A stretch of 7,606 nt of DNA. Origin: an uncultured Oscillospiraceae bacterium. GTDB lineage: Bacteria; Bacillota; Clostridia; Oscillospirales; Oscillospiraceae. The notes beneath the pieces were generated by a model. The model worked only from the letters and a program-made list of their open reading frames with translations. It ran no database searches and had not been told where the DNA came from. Within the stretch, counting starts at the first letter, position 1. Every line of letters begins with the position of its first letter. The position numbers and the translations under genes were made by a program. Location: contig CAKUHB010000049.1 in the NCBI GenBank assembly GCA_934655875.1, positions 1 through 7,606 of the forward strand. The letters run 5' to 3'. Below are positions 1 through 6,039 of this stretch, one piece after another.

Positions 1-2
1 TC

Positions 3-170
3 GTACCCCTGACGGAGACGGTCGATATGGTCAAGGCAATACAGCGTGCGGGCGGCAATGCAAGGCTGACGGTTTTTGGAGACTGCGGCCATGACGCATG
101 GACGTATGCGTATGATGAAATGCTCCTGCAGTGGCTGCTGGCACAAAAAAGAACGGAGACGGACAAATGA
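3..170 (+). CDS. alpha/beta hydrolase, C-terminal fragment (esterase-like)
   Basis: Only the last 55 codons are in the window; the gene enters from the left and ends at TGA 168-170. The fragment starts with VPL, as seen just after the catalytic Asp of many esterases, and contains FGDCGHDAWTYAY followed by LLQWLLAQ. GHDAW with a following W-L-L segment is typical of the C-terminal catalytic-His region of carboxylesterase, phospholipase or prolyl-oligopeptidase-like alpha/beta hydrolases. The nucleophile and acid residues lie upstream of the window, so the substrate cannot be judged. Its stop overlaps the start of the GH94 gene (ATGA at 167-170), so the two are probably translationally coupled. 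This suggests removal of an acyl group from the same carbohydrate, which is an inference. The family call is fairly sure, the function is not. Confidence 0.75.
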   Translation, partial: VPLTETVDMVKAIQRAGGNARLTVFGDCGHDAWTYAYDEMLLQWLLAQKRTETDK

Positions 171-2458
171 ACCCATACTGTTTTGAGAATCAGAATCGGG
201 AAATTGTGCTGTCCCGGTACAATATGCCGACCCCGTGGATGAACTACCTATCCAACGGAACGCTCCATGCGATGCTCTCGCAGGCGGGCGGCGGCGTTGC
301 TTGGTACCGTTCGCCGCAGATCTGGCGCATCAACCACTACCGCTTCTTCCACCTGCCGACCGACCGCAGCGGCTTCTACACCTACATCAAGGACGGCGAT
401 GCCGTCTGGTGTCCGACCAATGAGCCGTGCGCCTGCAAGCCCGAGAAATGGGAGGCTGCGCACGGCATGGGCTACACCCACTTCTCAGCGGAGCGTGACG
501 GCCTGCACGCCGAGGCGACGTATCTGGTCAGCCCGCTGAAAAACGTCATGCTCTGGCATCTGGAGCTGCGCTCCGACTGTGACCGGAACGTGACGATTTA
601 CTCCTACGTCGAGCTTGGCATGATGGAATTCATGCGCGAGCTGCAATGGCAGTGCTACAACAAGCACCAGCTGTCCGTCTACGAGAAGGACGGCGTGCTC
701 ATCTACCGCTACGGCGTGGAAAATCAGCCGAAGCCCGACGAGACGCCGCTGGTCTACTTCGCAAGCGACGCGCCCGCCGCCGGGTTTGACTGCGACCGTG
801 ATGAATTTGTCGGCAGCTACCGCAGTGAGGAAGCGCCGATCGGACTCGAACACGAACATCTGAAAAACTCCACACTCTTTGGCGGCGATCCCTGCTTCGC
901 GCTGGAGCTGCCGCTGATGCTCCGCGCCGGGGAAACGAAGTCGGTCAATATCTATCTCGGCACGGAGATGACGGAGAGCGAGATTTCCAAGTCCCTTGCG
1001 GCCTGCAAAGCCCCTGACTTTTTCACCGCGTCCATGCAGAAGCTGGCGGCAACATGGGAGGATTTCTTCTCCGGCTTCCAGTGCAGCCTCCCGGACAAGG
1101 ACGCGGAGACGATGATCAATATCTGGAACCCCTACCAGATGGAGCGGAATTTTTGCTTCTCCCGGAATATCAGCTATTACGCCACCGGCACGTTCCGCGG
1201 CGTGGGTGTGCGCGACACCGCGCAGGATGTTCTCGCCATGATCCCGCTTCAACTTGACCGGGCAAAAGAGAAATTTGAATTGCTCCTGACCCAGCAGTAT
1301 CAGGACGGTCACTGCAACCACTATTTCTTCCCCACCGAGGGCTGGGAGCCGGTCACGCGCATCCACTCAGACAACCACCTCTGGCTGGTTATGGACGCTT
1401 ATCACATCGCGCTGGAAGAAGGAAGCGTCGCATATCTCGACACGCAGGCCCCGTATTTCGACGGCGGCAGCAGCACGATCTGGGAGCACATCAAACAGTC
1501 CATCCGCTTCACCACGCAGAACATGGGCGTGCACGGCTTCCCGCTGATGCTCAGCTCCGACTGGAACGACATGCTCTACAAGGTCTGCCGCAAGGGGAAG
1601 GGCGAGAGCATCTGGACGGGGATGCAGTTTGCCGTCGCGCTGCGCATGATGCAGGAATTGGCGGAGCGTATGGGCGAACCGGACTTCGCGGAGGAGTGCA
1701 AAGCGCTCTACGACCGGCAGCAGGAGCTTTGCCGCACGCTTGCGTGGGATGGTGCATGGTTCCGTCGCTGCATCACGGACGAGGGCCGTTTCATCGGCTC
1801 GGAGTCTGAGCCGCAGGCGAAGATCTGGCTCAATACGCAAAGCTGGGCCGTCCTCAGCGGCCTCGGCACACAGGAGCAGCAGAGACAGGCCATGAACAGC
1901 GTGAAAGAATACTTGGATACCGATCTCGGCATCAAGAAAATTCATCCGGCCATGACGACGGACTACCCAACGAAGGAAGAAAACCTGACCTGCTACAACA
2001 AGGGCTGCGGCGAAAATGGAAGCGTCTTCTGCCATGCGAATACCTGGGCAATCATTGCCGAGTGTATGCTGAAACGCCCGGAAAACGCTTGGAAGTATTA
2101 CCACCAGCTTCTGCCGATGGTCGCGCAGAAAACGGCAGACGCGGAGCGTTATAAGGCAGAGCCGTATGTCTATTCCTCGAACATCTTCGGCCCGGAGAGC
2201 GATAAATTCGGCCTTGCCAACGTCTCGTGGCTGACCGGTACGGCGGCATGGATGTATCTGGCCGCAACGCAGTATCTGCTGGGCGTCCGCCCAACGTGGG
2301 ACGGCCTCGAGATCGACCCCTGCCTGCCGGAGCATCTGCTCCCGGCAAAGGTCACCCGCGTCTTCCGCGGCTGCCGGTATGAGATCACCATTACGAAAAA
2401 CCAAAAGCTGCTTCTCCCGCATGTGGACGGAAGAAAGCAGCTGACCGTTACTGTATAA
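167..2458 (+). CDS. GH94 glycoside phosphorylase (cellobiose/chitobiose phosphorylase-like)
   Basis: This is a 763-residue protein without a signal peptide, expected in the cytoplasm. GH94 enzymes cleave beta-linked gluco-oligosaccharides with phosphate, inverting the anomeric centre and giving alpha-sugar-1-phosphate. The fold expected is an N-terminal beta-sandwich (about 1-270), an (alpha/alpha)6 barrel (about 310-690) and a C-terminal beta domain. Family signatures seen are RDTAQD at 349-354, SDWND at 464-468 with D465 matching the general acid of cellobiose phosphorylase, GENGSVFCHAN at 615-625 in the phosphate-binding region, SWLTGTAAW at 687-695, and GVRPTWDGLEIDPCLP near the end. It is somewhat shorter than the roughly 800 residues usual for cellobiose phosphorylases. 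ATG 167 is preferred over an in-frame GTG at 131 because it makes an ATGA overlap with the upstream hydrolase and has a purine-rich sequence (cggagacgga) before it. Family is confident. Donor and acceptor (Glc, GlcNAc, glucuronate) are not determined. Confidence 0.93.
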   Translation: MNPYCFENQNREIVLSRYNMPTPWMNYLSNGTLHAMLSQAGGGVAWYRSPQIWRINHYRFFHLPTDRSGFYTYIKDGDAVWCPTNEPCACKPEKWEAAHGMGYTHFSAERDGLHAEATYLVSPLKNVMLWHLELRSDCDRNVTIYSYVELGMMEFMRELQWQCYNKHQLSVYEKDGVLIYRYGVENQPKPDETPLVYFASDAPAAGFDCDRDEFVGSYRSEEAPIGLEHEHLKNSTLFGGDPCFALELPLMLRAGETKSVNIYLGTEMTESEISKSLAACKAPDFFTASMQKLAATWEDFFSGFQCSLPDKDAETMINIWNPYQMERNFCFSRNISYYATGTFRGVGVRDTAQDVLAMIPLQLDRAKEKFELLLTQQYQDGHCNHYFFPTEGWEPVTRIHSDNHLWLVMDAYHIALEEGSVAYLDTQAPYFDGGSSTIWEHIKQSIRFTTQNMGVHGFPLMLSSDWNDMLYKVCRKGKGESIWTGMQFAVALRMMQELAERMGEPDFAEECKALYDRQQELCRTLAWDGAWFRRCITDEGRFIGSESEPQAKIWLNTQSWAVLSGLGTQEQQRQAMNSVKEYLDTDLGIKKIHPAMTTDYPTKEENLTCYNKGCGENGSVFCHANTWAIIAECMLKRPENAWKYYHQLLPMVAQKTADAERYKAEPYVYSSNIFGPESDKFGLANVSWLTGTAAWMYLAATQYLLGVRPTWDGLEIDPCLPEHLLPAKVTRVFRGCRYEITITKNQKLLLPHVDGRKQLTVTV

Positions 2459-2463
2459 AGGAG

Positions 2464-2506
2464 ACCACCAGTCATGCATTGCACACATGACTGGTGGTTC
2501 TTTTTC
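2464..2506 (+). terminator. Rho-independent terminator after the GH94 gene
   Basis: A perfect 13-bp stem pairs ACCACCAGTCATG (2464-2476) with CATGACTGGTGGT (2486-2498). The loop is 9 nt, and a T-rich tail (TTCTTTTT, 2498-2505) follows. The hairpin begins 5 nt after the GH94 stop codon and separates the GH94 unit from the HAD operon. Confidence 0.92.
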
Positions 2507-2568
2507 AAACGCTTGATTCTCCGGTTGCTTTCTTTTAAAATCATAGCATGCACACTTTTTAAGAGCAA

Positions 2569-2596
2569 TTGCAATCGTGGCGTGATTGCGTATAAA
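2569..2596 (+). promoter_or_regulatory. candidate sigma-70-type promoter with internal dyad, upstream of HAD/SMR operon
   Basis: TTGCAA (2569-2574) and TATAAA (2591-2596) are 16 bp apart, predicting a transcript start near 2603 and a leader of about 105 nt. An inverted repeat GCAATC-N7-GATTGC (2571-2589) occupies the -35 edge and the spacer, a typical position for a repressor operator. The gap 2507-2708 otherwise holds only a short palindrome (2630-2646) and no gene that I can support. Confidence 0.55.
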
Positions 2597-2629
2597 AATG
2601 TCCTGAACGCACCCTGTTCGTACTGGCTC

Positions 2630-2646
2630 ACATTCTTTTAGAATGT
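2630..2646. promoter_or_regulatory. short palindrome ACATTC-N5-GAATGT in the leader
   Basis: A perfect 6-bp inverted repeat with a 5-nt centre (TTTTA) lies about 60 bp before the HAD start codon. It could be an operator or a small leader hairpin. Its TAGAAT core (2639-2644) also resembles a -10 box, but no good -35 precedes it. The function is unknown. Confidence 0.3.
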
Positions 2647-2708
2647 AACTGTCAGCTGTTATCGAAGTGCAGCATTACGTTCTGCAAGAGAAAGGACAGA
2701 GAGATCAC

Positions 2709-3467
2709 ATGAAAATATCCGGGATTATTTTTGACAAGGACGGAACGCTGCTGGATTTTAACGAATTCTGGATTCCTGCCGCGCAATGCGTTATCGGGCG
2801 CATTCTTTTGGATTACAGAATATCGAATACGAGCGTTCACATGGAGAAAGCACTGCATGCAATTGGAATTGTGCATAACAGGGTGCTTCCAGACAGTTCG
2901 TTTGCGTGGAAGACATACCGTGATATTGCAGACGATCTGAAGCTGACATTGGAATCCATGGAAACGGGGCTGCACGTCGATGCAGAAGACCTGACGAATA
3001 AGCTTGTTCGGTATTTCGAGGAAGAGAGCTTCGCGGGCAATGACAATATAAAGGGCACTGCCAATCTGCCGGTCATTTTGGACCAGCTGCGAGAGAAGGG
3101 CATTCAGCTTGGAATCGCTACGACAGATACCGATTACGCAGCAGTGAACTGTCTGAAAGAACTACATATCCTATCCTTCTTCAGCTTCTTTGCGGCAGAC
3201 CAAATGCCGGAGCCTGCTCCGCTGAAGCCGGACGGATGCATCATTCTGCGCGCGGCAGAGCAGTGGCATGCTGCGCCGGAAAGCATACTCGTTGTAGGGG
3301 ATGCCCTGAATGACATGAAATTTGCACATAACGGCGGCGCAATTGCCGTCGGTGTTTTGAGCGGTGTTTCGTCCAGAGAGCAGCTGCAGCCCGCAGCGGA
3401 TCATATCATTGATTCTGTAGCCAATCTTCCGGCGTTCATACAACAATTAGAACAGGAAGGTTCGTGA
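2709..3467 (+). CDS. HAD-superfamily hydrolase, phosphoglycolate phosphatase-like
   Basis: This is a 252-residue cytoplasmic protein with all four HAD motifs. Motif I is FDKDGTLLDF, with D9 as nucleophile and D11 as acid/base. Motif II is IATTD (T138/T139). The motif III Lys is probably K173 in LKPDG, and motif IV is VVGDALND with D198 and D202 for Mg2+. A helical cap of roughly residues 17-95 between motifs I and II fits subclass IA, which includes phosphoglycolate phosphatase and beta-phosphoglucomutase; the DKDGT start and GDALND favour a phosphatase. The substrate is not predictable. ATG 2709 is chosen over in-frame GTG 2667 because the protein then begins directly at motif I, with AAGGA at 2692-2696 plus GAGAG closer in. 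The stop is 6 nt before the SMR gene, so the two are very likely co-transcribed. The gene is visibly more AT-rich than the GH94 and regulator genes. Confidence 0.88.
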   Translation: MKISGIIFDKDGTLLDFNEFWIPAAQCVIGRILLDYRISNTSVHMEKALHAIGIVHNRVLPDSSFAWKTYRDIADDLKLTLESMETGLHVDAEDLTNKLVRYFEEESFAGNDNIKGTANLPVILDQLREKGIQLGIATTDTDYAAVNCLKELHILSFFSFFAADQMPEPAPLKPDGCIILRAAEQWHAAPESILVVGDALNDMKFAHNGGAIAVGVLSGVSSREQLQPAADHIIDSVANLPAFIQQLEQEGS

Positions 3468-3473
3468 AATAAT

Positions 3474-3794
3474 ATGGAGTATGTTTTTCTGGCAATTGCG
3501 ATCATCTCGGAAGTGGTCGCCACAAGCTATCTGAAGCAGACGGAGGGCTTTACAAGGCTGCTTCCCTCGCTGATCTGCGCGGCAGCCTATATCGTCTGTC
3601 ATTACACCTTTGCAAAGAGCCTGCTTCGGATCAATCTGAGCATTGGCTATGCCACATGGTGCGGCGTTGGGCTGATCGTCACGTCTCTGGTTTCGGTATT
3701 GGCATATAAAGAGAAGCTTTCCGCCGCCGGGATCGCTGGCCTTGCGCTGATCACGATCGGATGTATTCTGGTGAACGGGTTCGGAAGCAAGTGA
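3474..3794 (+). CDS. small multidrug resistance (SMR) transporter, Qac/EmrE type
   Basis: This 106-residue membrane protein has four predicted helices (about 3-21, 29-51, 56-76 and 84-102), the standard SMR size. SMR proteins act as antiparallel homodimers that exchange protons for cationic or polyaromatic compounds. Hallmarks seen are the proton- and drug-binding Glu E13 in the first helix, LKQTEGFTRL after it (EmrE has LMKFSEGFTRL), and YATWCGVG with Y59 and W62 corresponding to EmrE Y60 and W63. The text around E13 (SEVVATSYLK) resembles EmrE/QacC rather than the guanidinium exporter Gdx/SugE, whose members usually carry a Trp shortly after the Glu. No guanidine riboswitch is apparent upstream. 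An AGGAAGG at 3454-3460, inside the HAD gene's end, is the likely ribosome binding site, with a rather long 13-nt spacing, so translation may be coupled to the HAD gene. Confidence 0.93.
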   Translation: MEYVFLAIAIISEVVATSYLKQTEGFTRLLPSLICAAAYIVCHYTFAKSLLRINLSIGYATWCGVGLIVTSLVSVLAYKEKLSAAGIAGLALITIGCILVNGFGSK

Positions 3795-3839
3795 TCCCAT
3801 CACGTCCGCTGTGTTGTATGTACAGGAAAGAGGAGACCT

Positions 3840-4925
3840 ATGTTTAAGGGGATTTTTACGGATTCTGATCTGCTTTACCGCATCGACGTCGTCAACGGCG
3901 TTGACTTCTATGCGATGGGCTTTGATATCATGCGCGGGGAGACCTATGCCCGGAATGCGCTGCAGTGGCCGCCGCAGGAGCGGACGGATGTGCTGATCAC
4001 AAATGTTCAGCTGGAGGATATGTCCGGTTTTGAGCTGGCGGAGCGTATCCGCAGGCAGGTACCGCAGGTCAAGGTCATCTTTCTGGCGGATGCACCGGAC
4101 GGCGCGGACGCACAGGCGGCCGTGCGGTTCGGCGCGTTTGACTATGTTTTGAAATCAGCCGGGATCGACGCGCTGCGGCACGCGATCGAGCGGGCGATCG
4201 GGCAGCTGCACGCGGAGCACCGCGAAAGCGCGTATCTCCGCGCGCAGGCAGACTGGGATGAAGTCATTCCGCAGCTGCTGCACCTGCTGTCCGCCCTGAA
4301 GCAGGAGCAGAACACGGATCATTGGAGGGCGTATTCCGGGGTCAGGCCGCTTCTGAACAGCAGCACATGCAGCGCGGAGGCGCTTTTTGCGCAGGCGCTG
4401 ATGGAGGAACTGCGTTGGCAGATCCGCTGCCGGGACGAGTCGCTGGTCTCCCAGATCCGGGACAGCATGAAAAGCAGACCGCTGGACACCCTGATCTCCG
4501 CACAGGGGACAGCGGCGTGCATAGACGCCATCTGGGCGCTGCTGTCCGAAAAGGGCTATATCACGCGGGAGGATGCGCTGAAAAGCGACGCCATCGGCCG
4601 CGCCTGCGTCTATATGCACGCGCACCTGGGCGAAAAGCTGACCGCGCAGAGCGTAGCCGCCTATGTGCACATCAGCTCCCGGCATTTTGTCCGGAAATTC
4701 CGCGCGGAGATGAACGAGACGTTCGCGGACTATCTGCTCCGCATCCGCATCAAGGCGGCCATCGGCATGCTGAAAAGCGGAAAAGACATCAAATCCATCC
4801 CGGAGGCCGTGGGCTATAAGGATAAAAAGAGCTTCTGCGCCGCGTTCAAGGACTATACCGGCTGTTCCATGCGCGAATACCAGCAGAAGCTGAACCTGAG
4901 CCAGCGAAAGGAGCTGCAGCCATGA
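3840..4925 (+). CDS. YesN-like AraC-family regulator with degenerate receiver domain
   Basis: This is a 361-residue cytoplasmic DNA-binding regulator. Residues 1-122 align by eye with a CheY-like receiver: start MFKGIFTDSD, the DVLITNVQLEDMSGFEL strand-loop, KVIFLADA, then GAFDYVLK with K105. The phosphoacceptor Asp is replaced by N55, the usual Ser/Thr after the fourth strand is A83, and the acidic pair is D8-S9-D10. Conventional phosphorelay control is therefore unlikely. Residues about 125-245 are an unassigned helical linker. Residues about 250-350 are the AraC-type double helix-turn-helix (LTAQSVAAYVHISSRHFVRKF, then SIPEAVGYKDKKSFCAAFKDYTG). The second half has Pro where IA is usual (SIPEAVGY) and Met for Pro in the G-S-P motif (GCSMREY). 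No sensor kinase is present in the window. AGGAG at 3831-3835 supports ATG 3840. It overlaps the next gene by ATGA and follows the SMR gene by 45 bp. Likely targets are local sugar genes. Confidence 0.9.
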   Translation: MFKGIFTDSDLLYRIDVVNGVDFYAMGFDIMRGETYARNALQWPPQERTDVLITNVQLEDMSGFELAERIRRQVPQVKVIFLADAPDGADAQAAVRFGAFDYVLKSAGIDALRHAIERAIGQLHAEHRESAYLRAQADWDEVIPQLLHLLSALKQEQNTDHWRAYSGVRPLLNSSTCSAEALFAQALMEELRWQIRCRDESLVSQIRDSMKSRPLDTLISAQGTAACIDAIWALLSEKGYITREDALKSDAIGRACVYMHAHLGEKLTAQSVAAYVHISSRHFVRKFRAEMNETFADYLLRIRIKAAIGMLKSGKDIKSIPEAVGYKDKKSFCAAFKDYTGCSMREYQQKLNLSQRKELQP

Positions 4926-5686
4926 TCTCACTATGGAATCAAACCATGCCGCACCGCTGCGCGGAAGACGCATTCGAGCCGTATCTGACGCCGTATTTCT
5001 GTGACGGCGCGAAAATGGCTGTCGTCGTGTGCGCAGGCGGCGCGTACAGTGAGCGGGTGACATATGAGGGAGCCGACGTCGCCGCGTGGCTGAATACGAT
5101 CGGTGTGACGGCCTTCGTGCTGGAATACCGCGTCGCGCCGAGCAGGGCCCCGGCGCAGCCGTCCGACGCGCAGCGGGCCATGCGTCTGGCAAGGAAGCTC
5201 TGCATGGAGCGCGGGATCGAGCGCCTCGGCATCATGGGCTTTTCCGCCGGGGGCCATCTGGCGGCAACACTGTCTGCCCACTATGACGAAGCCTTTTATC
5301 CTCCGCAGGATGAGCTTGACAATCTATCTGCCCGTCCCGATTTCACCGTCCTGTGCTACAGCGTGGTCGACATGGGCGAGTACCGGCACGATTGGAGTCG
5401 CCGCTTTCTGCTCGGCGATACGCCGGATGAGGCACAGATCGAATTCTATTCTCCGCAGCGCTGTGTGACAGAAAACACGCCGCCCGCTTTTCTCTGGCAC
5501 ACGGCACAGGATGCAAGCGTTCCGGCAATCAATTCGATGCTCTACGCCGCTGCGCTGCAAAAATGTGGTGTGCCGTATGAGCTGCACATCTTCCCGTTTG
5601 GACAGCACGGCAAGGCGCTGGCGCTGGACGACCCGCACGTCGGCCAGTGGCGGACACTGTTTGAAAACTGGCTGGAAACGCTCTGA
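4922..5686 (+). CDS. alpha/beta hydrolase, acetyl-xylan/feruloyl esterase-like (BD-FAE type)
   Basis: This 254-residue enzyme has no signal peptide and is probably cytoplasmic. The serine-hydrolase triad is visible: S108 in GFSAGG (106-111), D197 in HTAQDASVP (193-201) and H229 in FGQHGKALAL. CAGGAYSER (38-45) fits the oxyanion-hole HGGGY-like segment, and VLEYRVAP is the following strand typical of BD-FAE/acetyl-xylan esterase relatives. Such enzymes remove acetyl or feruloyl groups from sugars. Acting inside the cell on imported decorated oligosaccharides is an inference from the neighbours. The start is well supported by AAAGGAG at 4907-4913, 8 nt before ATG 4922, and by the 4-bp overlap with the regulator gene, implying coupled expression. 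Alternatives are a general carboxylesterase or a peptidase-like hydrolase. Confidence 0.87.
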   Translation: MISLWNQTMPHRCAEDAFEPYLTPYFCDGAKMAVVVCAGGAYSERVTYEGADVAAWLNTIGVTAFVLEYRVAPSRAPAQPSDAQRAMRLARKLCMERGIERLGIMGFSAGGHLAATLSAHYDEAFYPPQDELDNLSARPDFTVLCYSVVDMGEYRHDWSRRFLLGDTPDEAQIEFYSPQRCVTENTPPAFLWHTAQDASVPAINSMLYAAALQKCGVPYELHIFPFGQHGKALALDDPHVGQWRTLFENWLETL

Positions 5687-5697
5687 ACACAAGCGCA

Positions 5698-5715
5698 CCC
5701 AAGGCTCCCCTTGGG
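5698..5715 (+). terminator. possible transcription-end hairpin after the esterase gene
   Basis: A perfect 7-bp stem CCCAAGG/CCTTGGG closes a 4-nt loop 12 nt after the esterase stop codon. No T-run follows, so it is not a canonical intrinsic terminator. It may end or protect the 3' end of the message, alone or as part of the larger folded element 5698-5864. Confidence 0.3.
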
Positions 5716-5864
5716 CTCAGGGGGGGCTGGCCCGAAGGGCCTGAGGGGATTCGAATGTAACAAACTTCGAAGCACTCTGAAATCTGCCACAAATCCCCTC
5801 CGTCATTTTCTTCGAAAATGCCACCTCCCCTTACCGCGCGGGGCGCGGCAAAGGGAGGCTTTGG
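5698..5864. repeat. structured intergenic element with imperfect inverted ends (CCAAGGCTCCC / GGGAGGCTTTGG)
   Basis: The element starts 12 nt after the esterase stop codon. Its two ends are imperfect inverted copies (CCAAGGCTCCCCTT and AAAGGGAGGCTTTGG). Nested stems seen directly are CCCAAGG/CCTTGGG (5698-5715), GGCCC-GAA-GGGCC (5729-5741), GAGGGGATT/AATCCCCTC (5743-5751 with 5792-5800), CATTTTC-TTC-GAAAATG (5804-5820), and CCTCCC..CCGCG/CGCGG..GGGAGG (5824-5858). The pattern resembles the multi-hairpin repeats that I recall as common between genes in gut Ruminococcaceae. It could be a non-autonomous mobile element or a bidirectional attenuator. No coding potential is evident. Confidence 0.7.
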
Positions 5865-5877
5865 TGTGCCCAGAAAT

Positions 5878-5915
5878 GTAAAATCAACGTAAAATTAACC
5901 AAAAGGGAACGTAAA
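5878..5915. promoter_or_regulatory. helically phased GTAAA repeats upstream of the ABC operon
   Basis: GTAAAATCAAC (5878-5888) is followed directly by GTAAAATTAAC (5889-5899), a tandem 11-bp repeat with one mismatch. A third GTAAA follows at 5911, 22 bp after the second, preceded by AAC as the second copy is. The 11/22-bp phase puts all copies on one face of the helix, suggesting an upstream protein-binding or bent-DNA element. The function is inferred only. Confidence 0.4.
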
Positions 5916-5948
5916 CAGCTTCCGGGAATTGGGGTAATGCACAAGATG

Positions 5949-5985
5949 TTGTCGCAAACCCGGCCTATATTGTCGCAATTACGAC
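5949..5985. promoter_or_regulatory. direct-repeat operator candidate TTGTCGCAA x2, 21 bp apart
   Basis: TTGTCGCAA occurs exactly at 5949-5957 and 5970-5978, with a period of 21 bp (two helical turns). The second copy also forms GTCG-N6-CGAC (5972-5985), which abuts the candidate -35 box. Direct half-sites 21 bp apart beside the -35 are the arrangement known for AraC at araI1/araI2. The adjacent AraC-type regulator gene is the natural candidate binder. Confidence 0.5.
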
Positions 5986-6014
5986 TTGGAAATCAAAAAC
6001 CGAACCCGTAAAAT
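5986..6014 (+). promoter_or_regulatory. candidate promoter of the ABC permease operon
   Basis: TTGGAA (5986-5991) and TAAAAT (6009-6014) are separated by 17 bp, giving a predicted start near 6021 and a short leader of about 20 nt before ATG 6040. The -35 is imperfect, in keeping with an activator-dependent promoter. If this promoter is used, in-frame starts upstream at 5986 and 6013 could not be the translation start. Confidence 0.45.
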
Positions 6015-6039
6015 GAAGAAAAAGAAAGCGGAGGCGCCC

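Noticed and set aside
131..166. GTG start at 131 giving a GH94 protein 12 residues longer
   Set aside because: ATG 167 overlaps the upstream stop as ATGA, has a purine-rich sequence in front, and starts where the family-like sequence begins.
485..2488. Long antisense open frames (293 and 373 codons) opposite the GH94 gene
   Set aside because: They mirror the strongly coding + strand of a GC-rich gene, have low-complexity Arg/Leu/Ala-rich translations, no family motifs and no ribosome binding sites worth noting.
3400..3500. Guanidine riboswitch controlling the SMR gene
   Set aside because: The region upstream is HAD coding sequence with only a 6-bp gap, and the transporter looks Qac-type rather than Gdx-type.
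4155..5192. 345-codon antisense frame over the regulator and esterase genes
   Set aside because: It spans the junction of two clear + strand genes and its translation is Arg/Pro-rich with no recognisable domain.
5698..5864. CRISPR array or tRNA in the folded region
   Set aside because: There are no equal-length direct repeats with spacers and no cloverleaf or T-arm sequence; the stems are inverted and irregular.
5986..6039. Earlier permease starts at TTG 5986 and ATG 6013
   Set aside because: Both fall within the candidate promoter region and lack a good ribosome binding site, whereas GGAGG lies 5 nt before ATG 6040.
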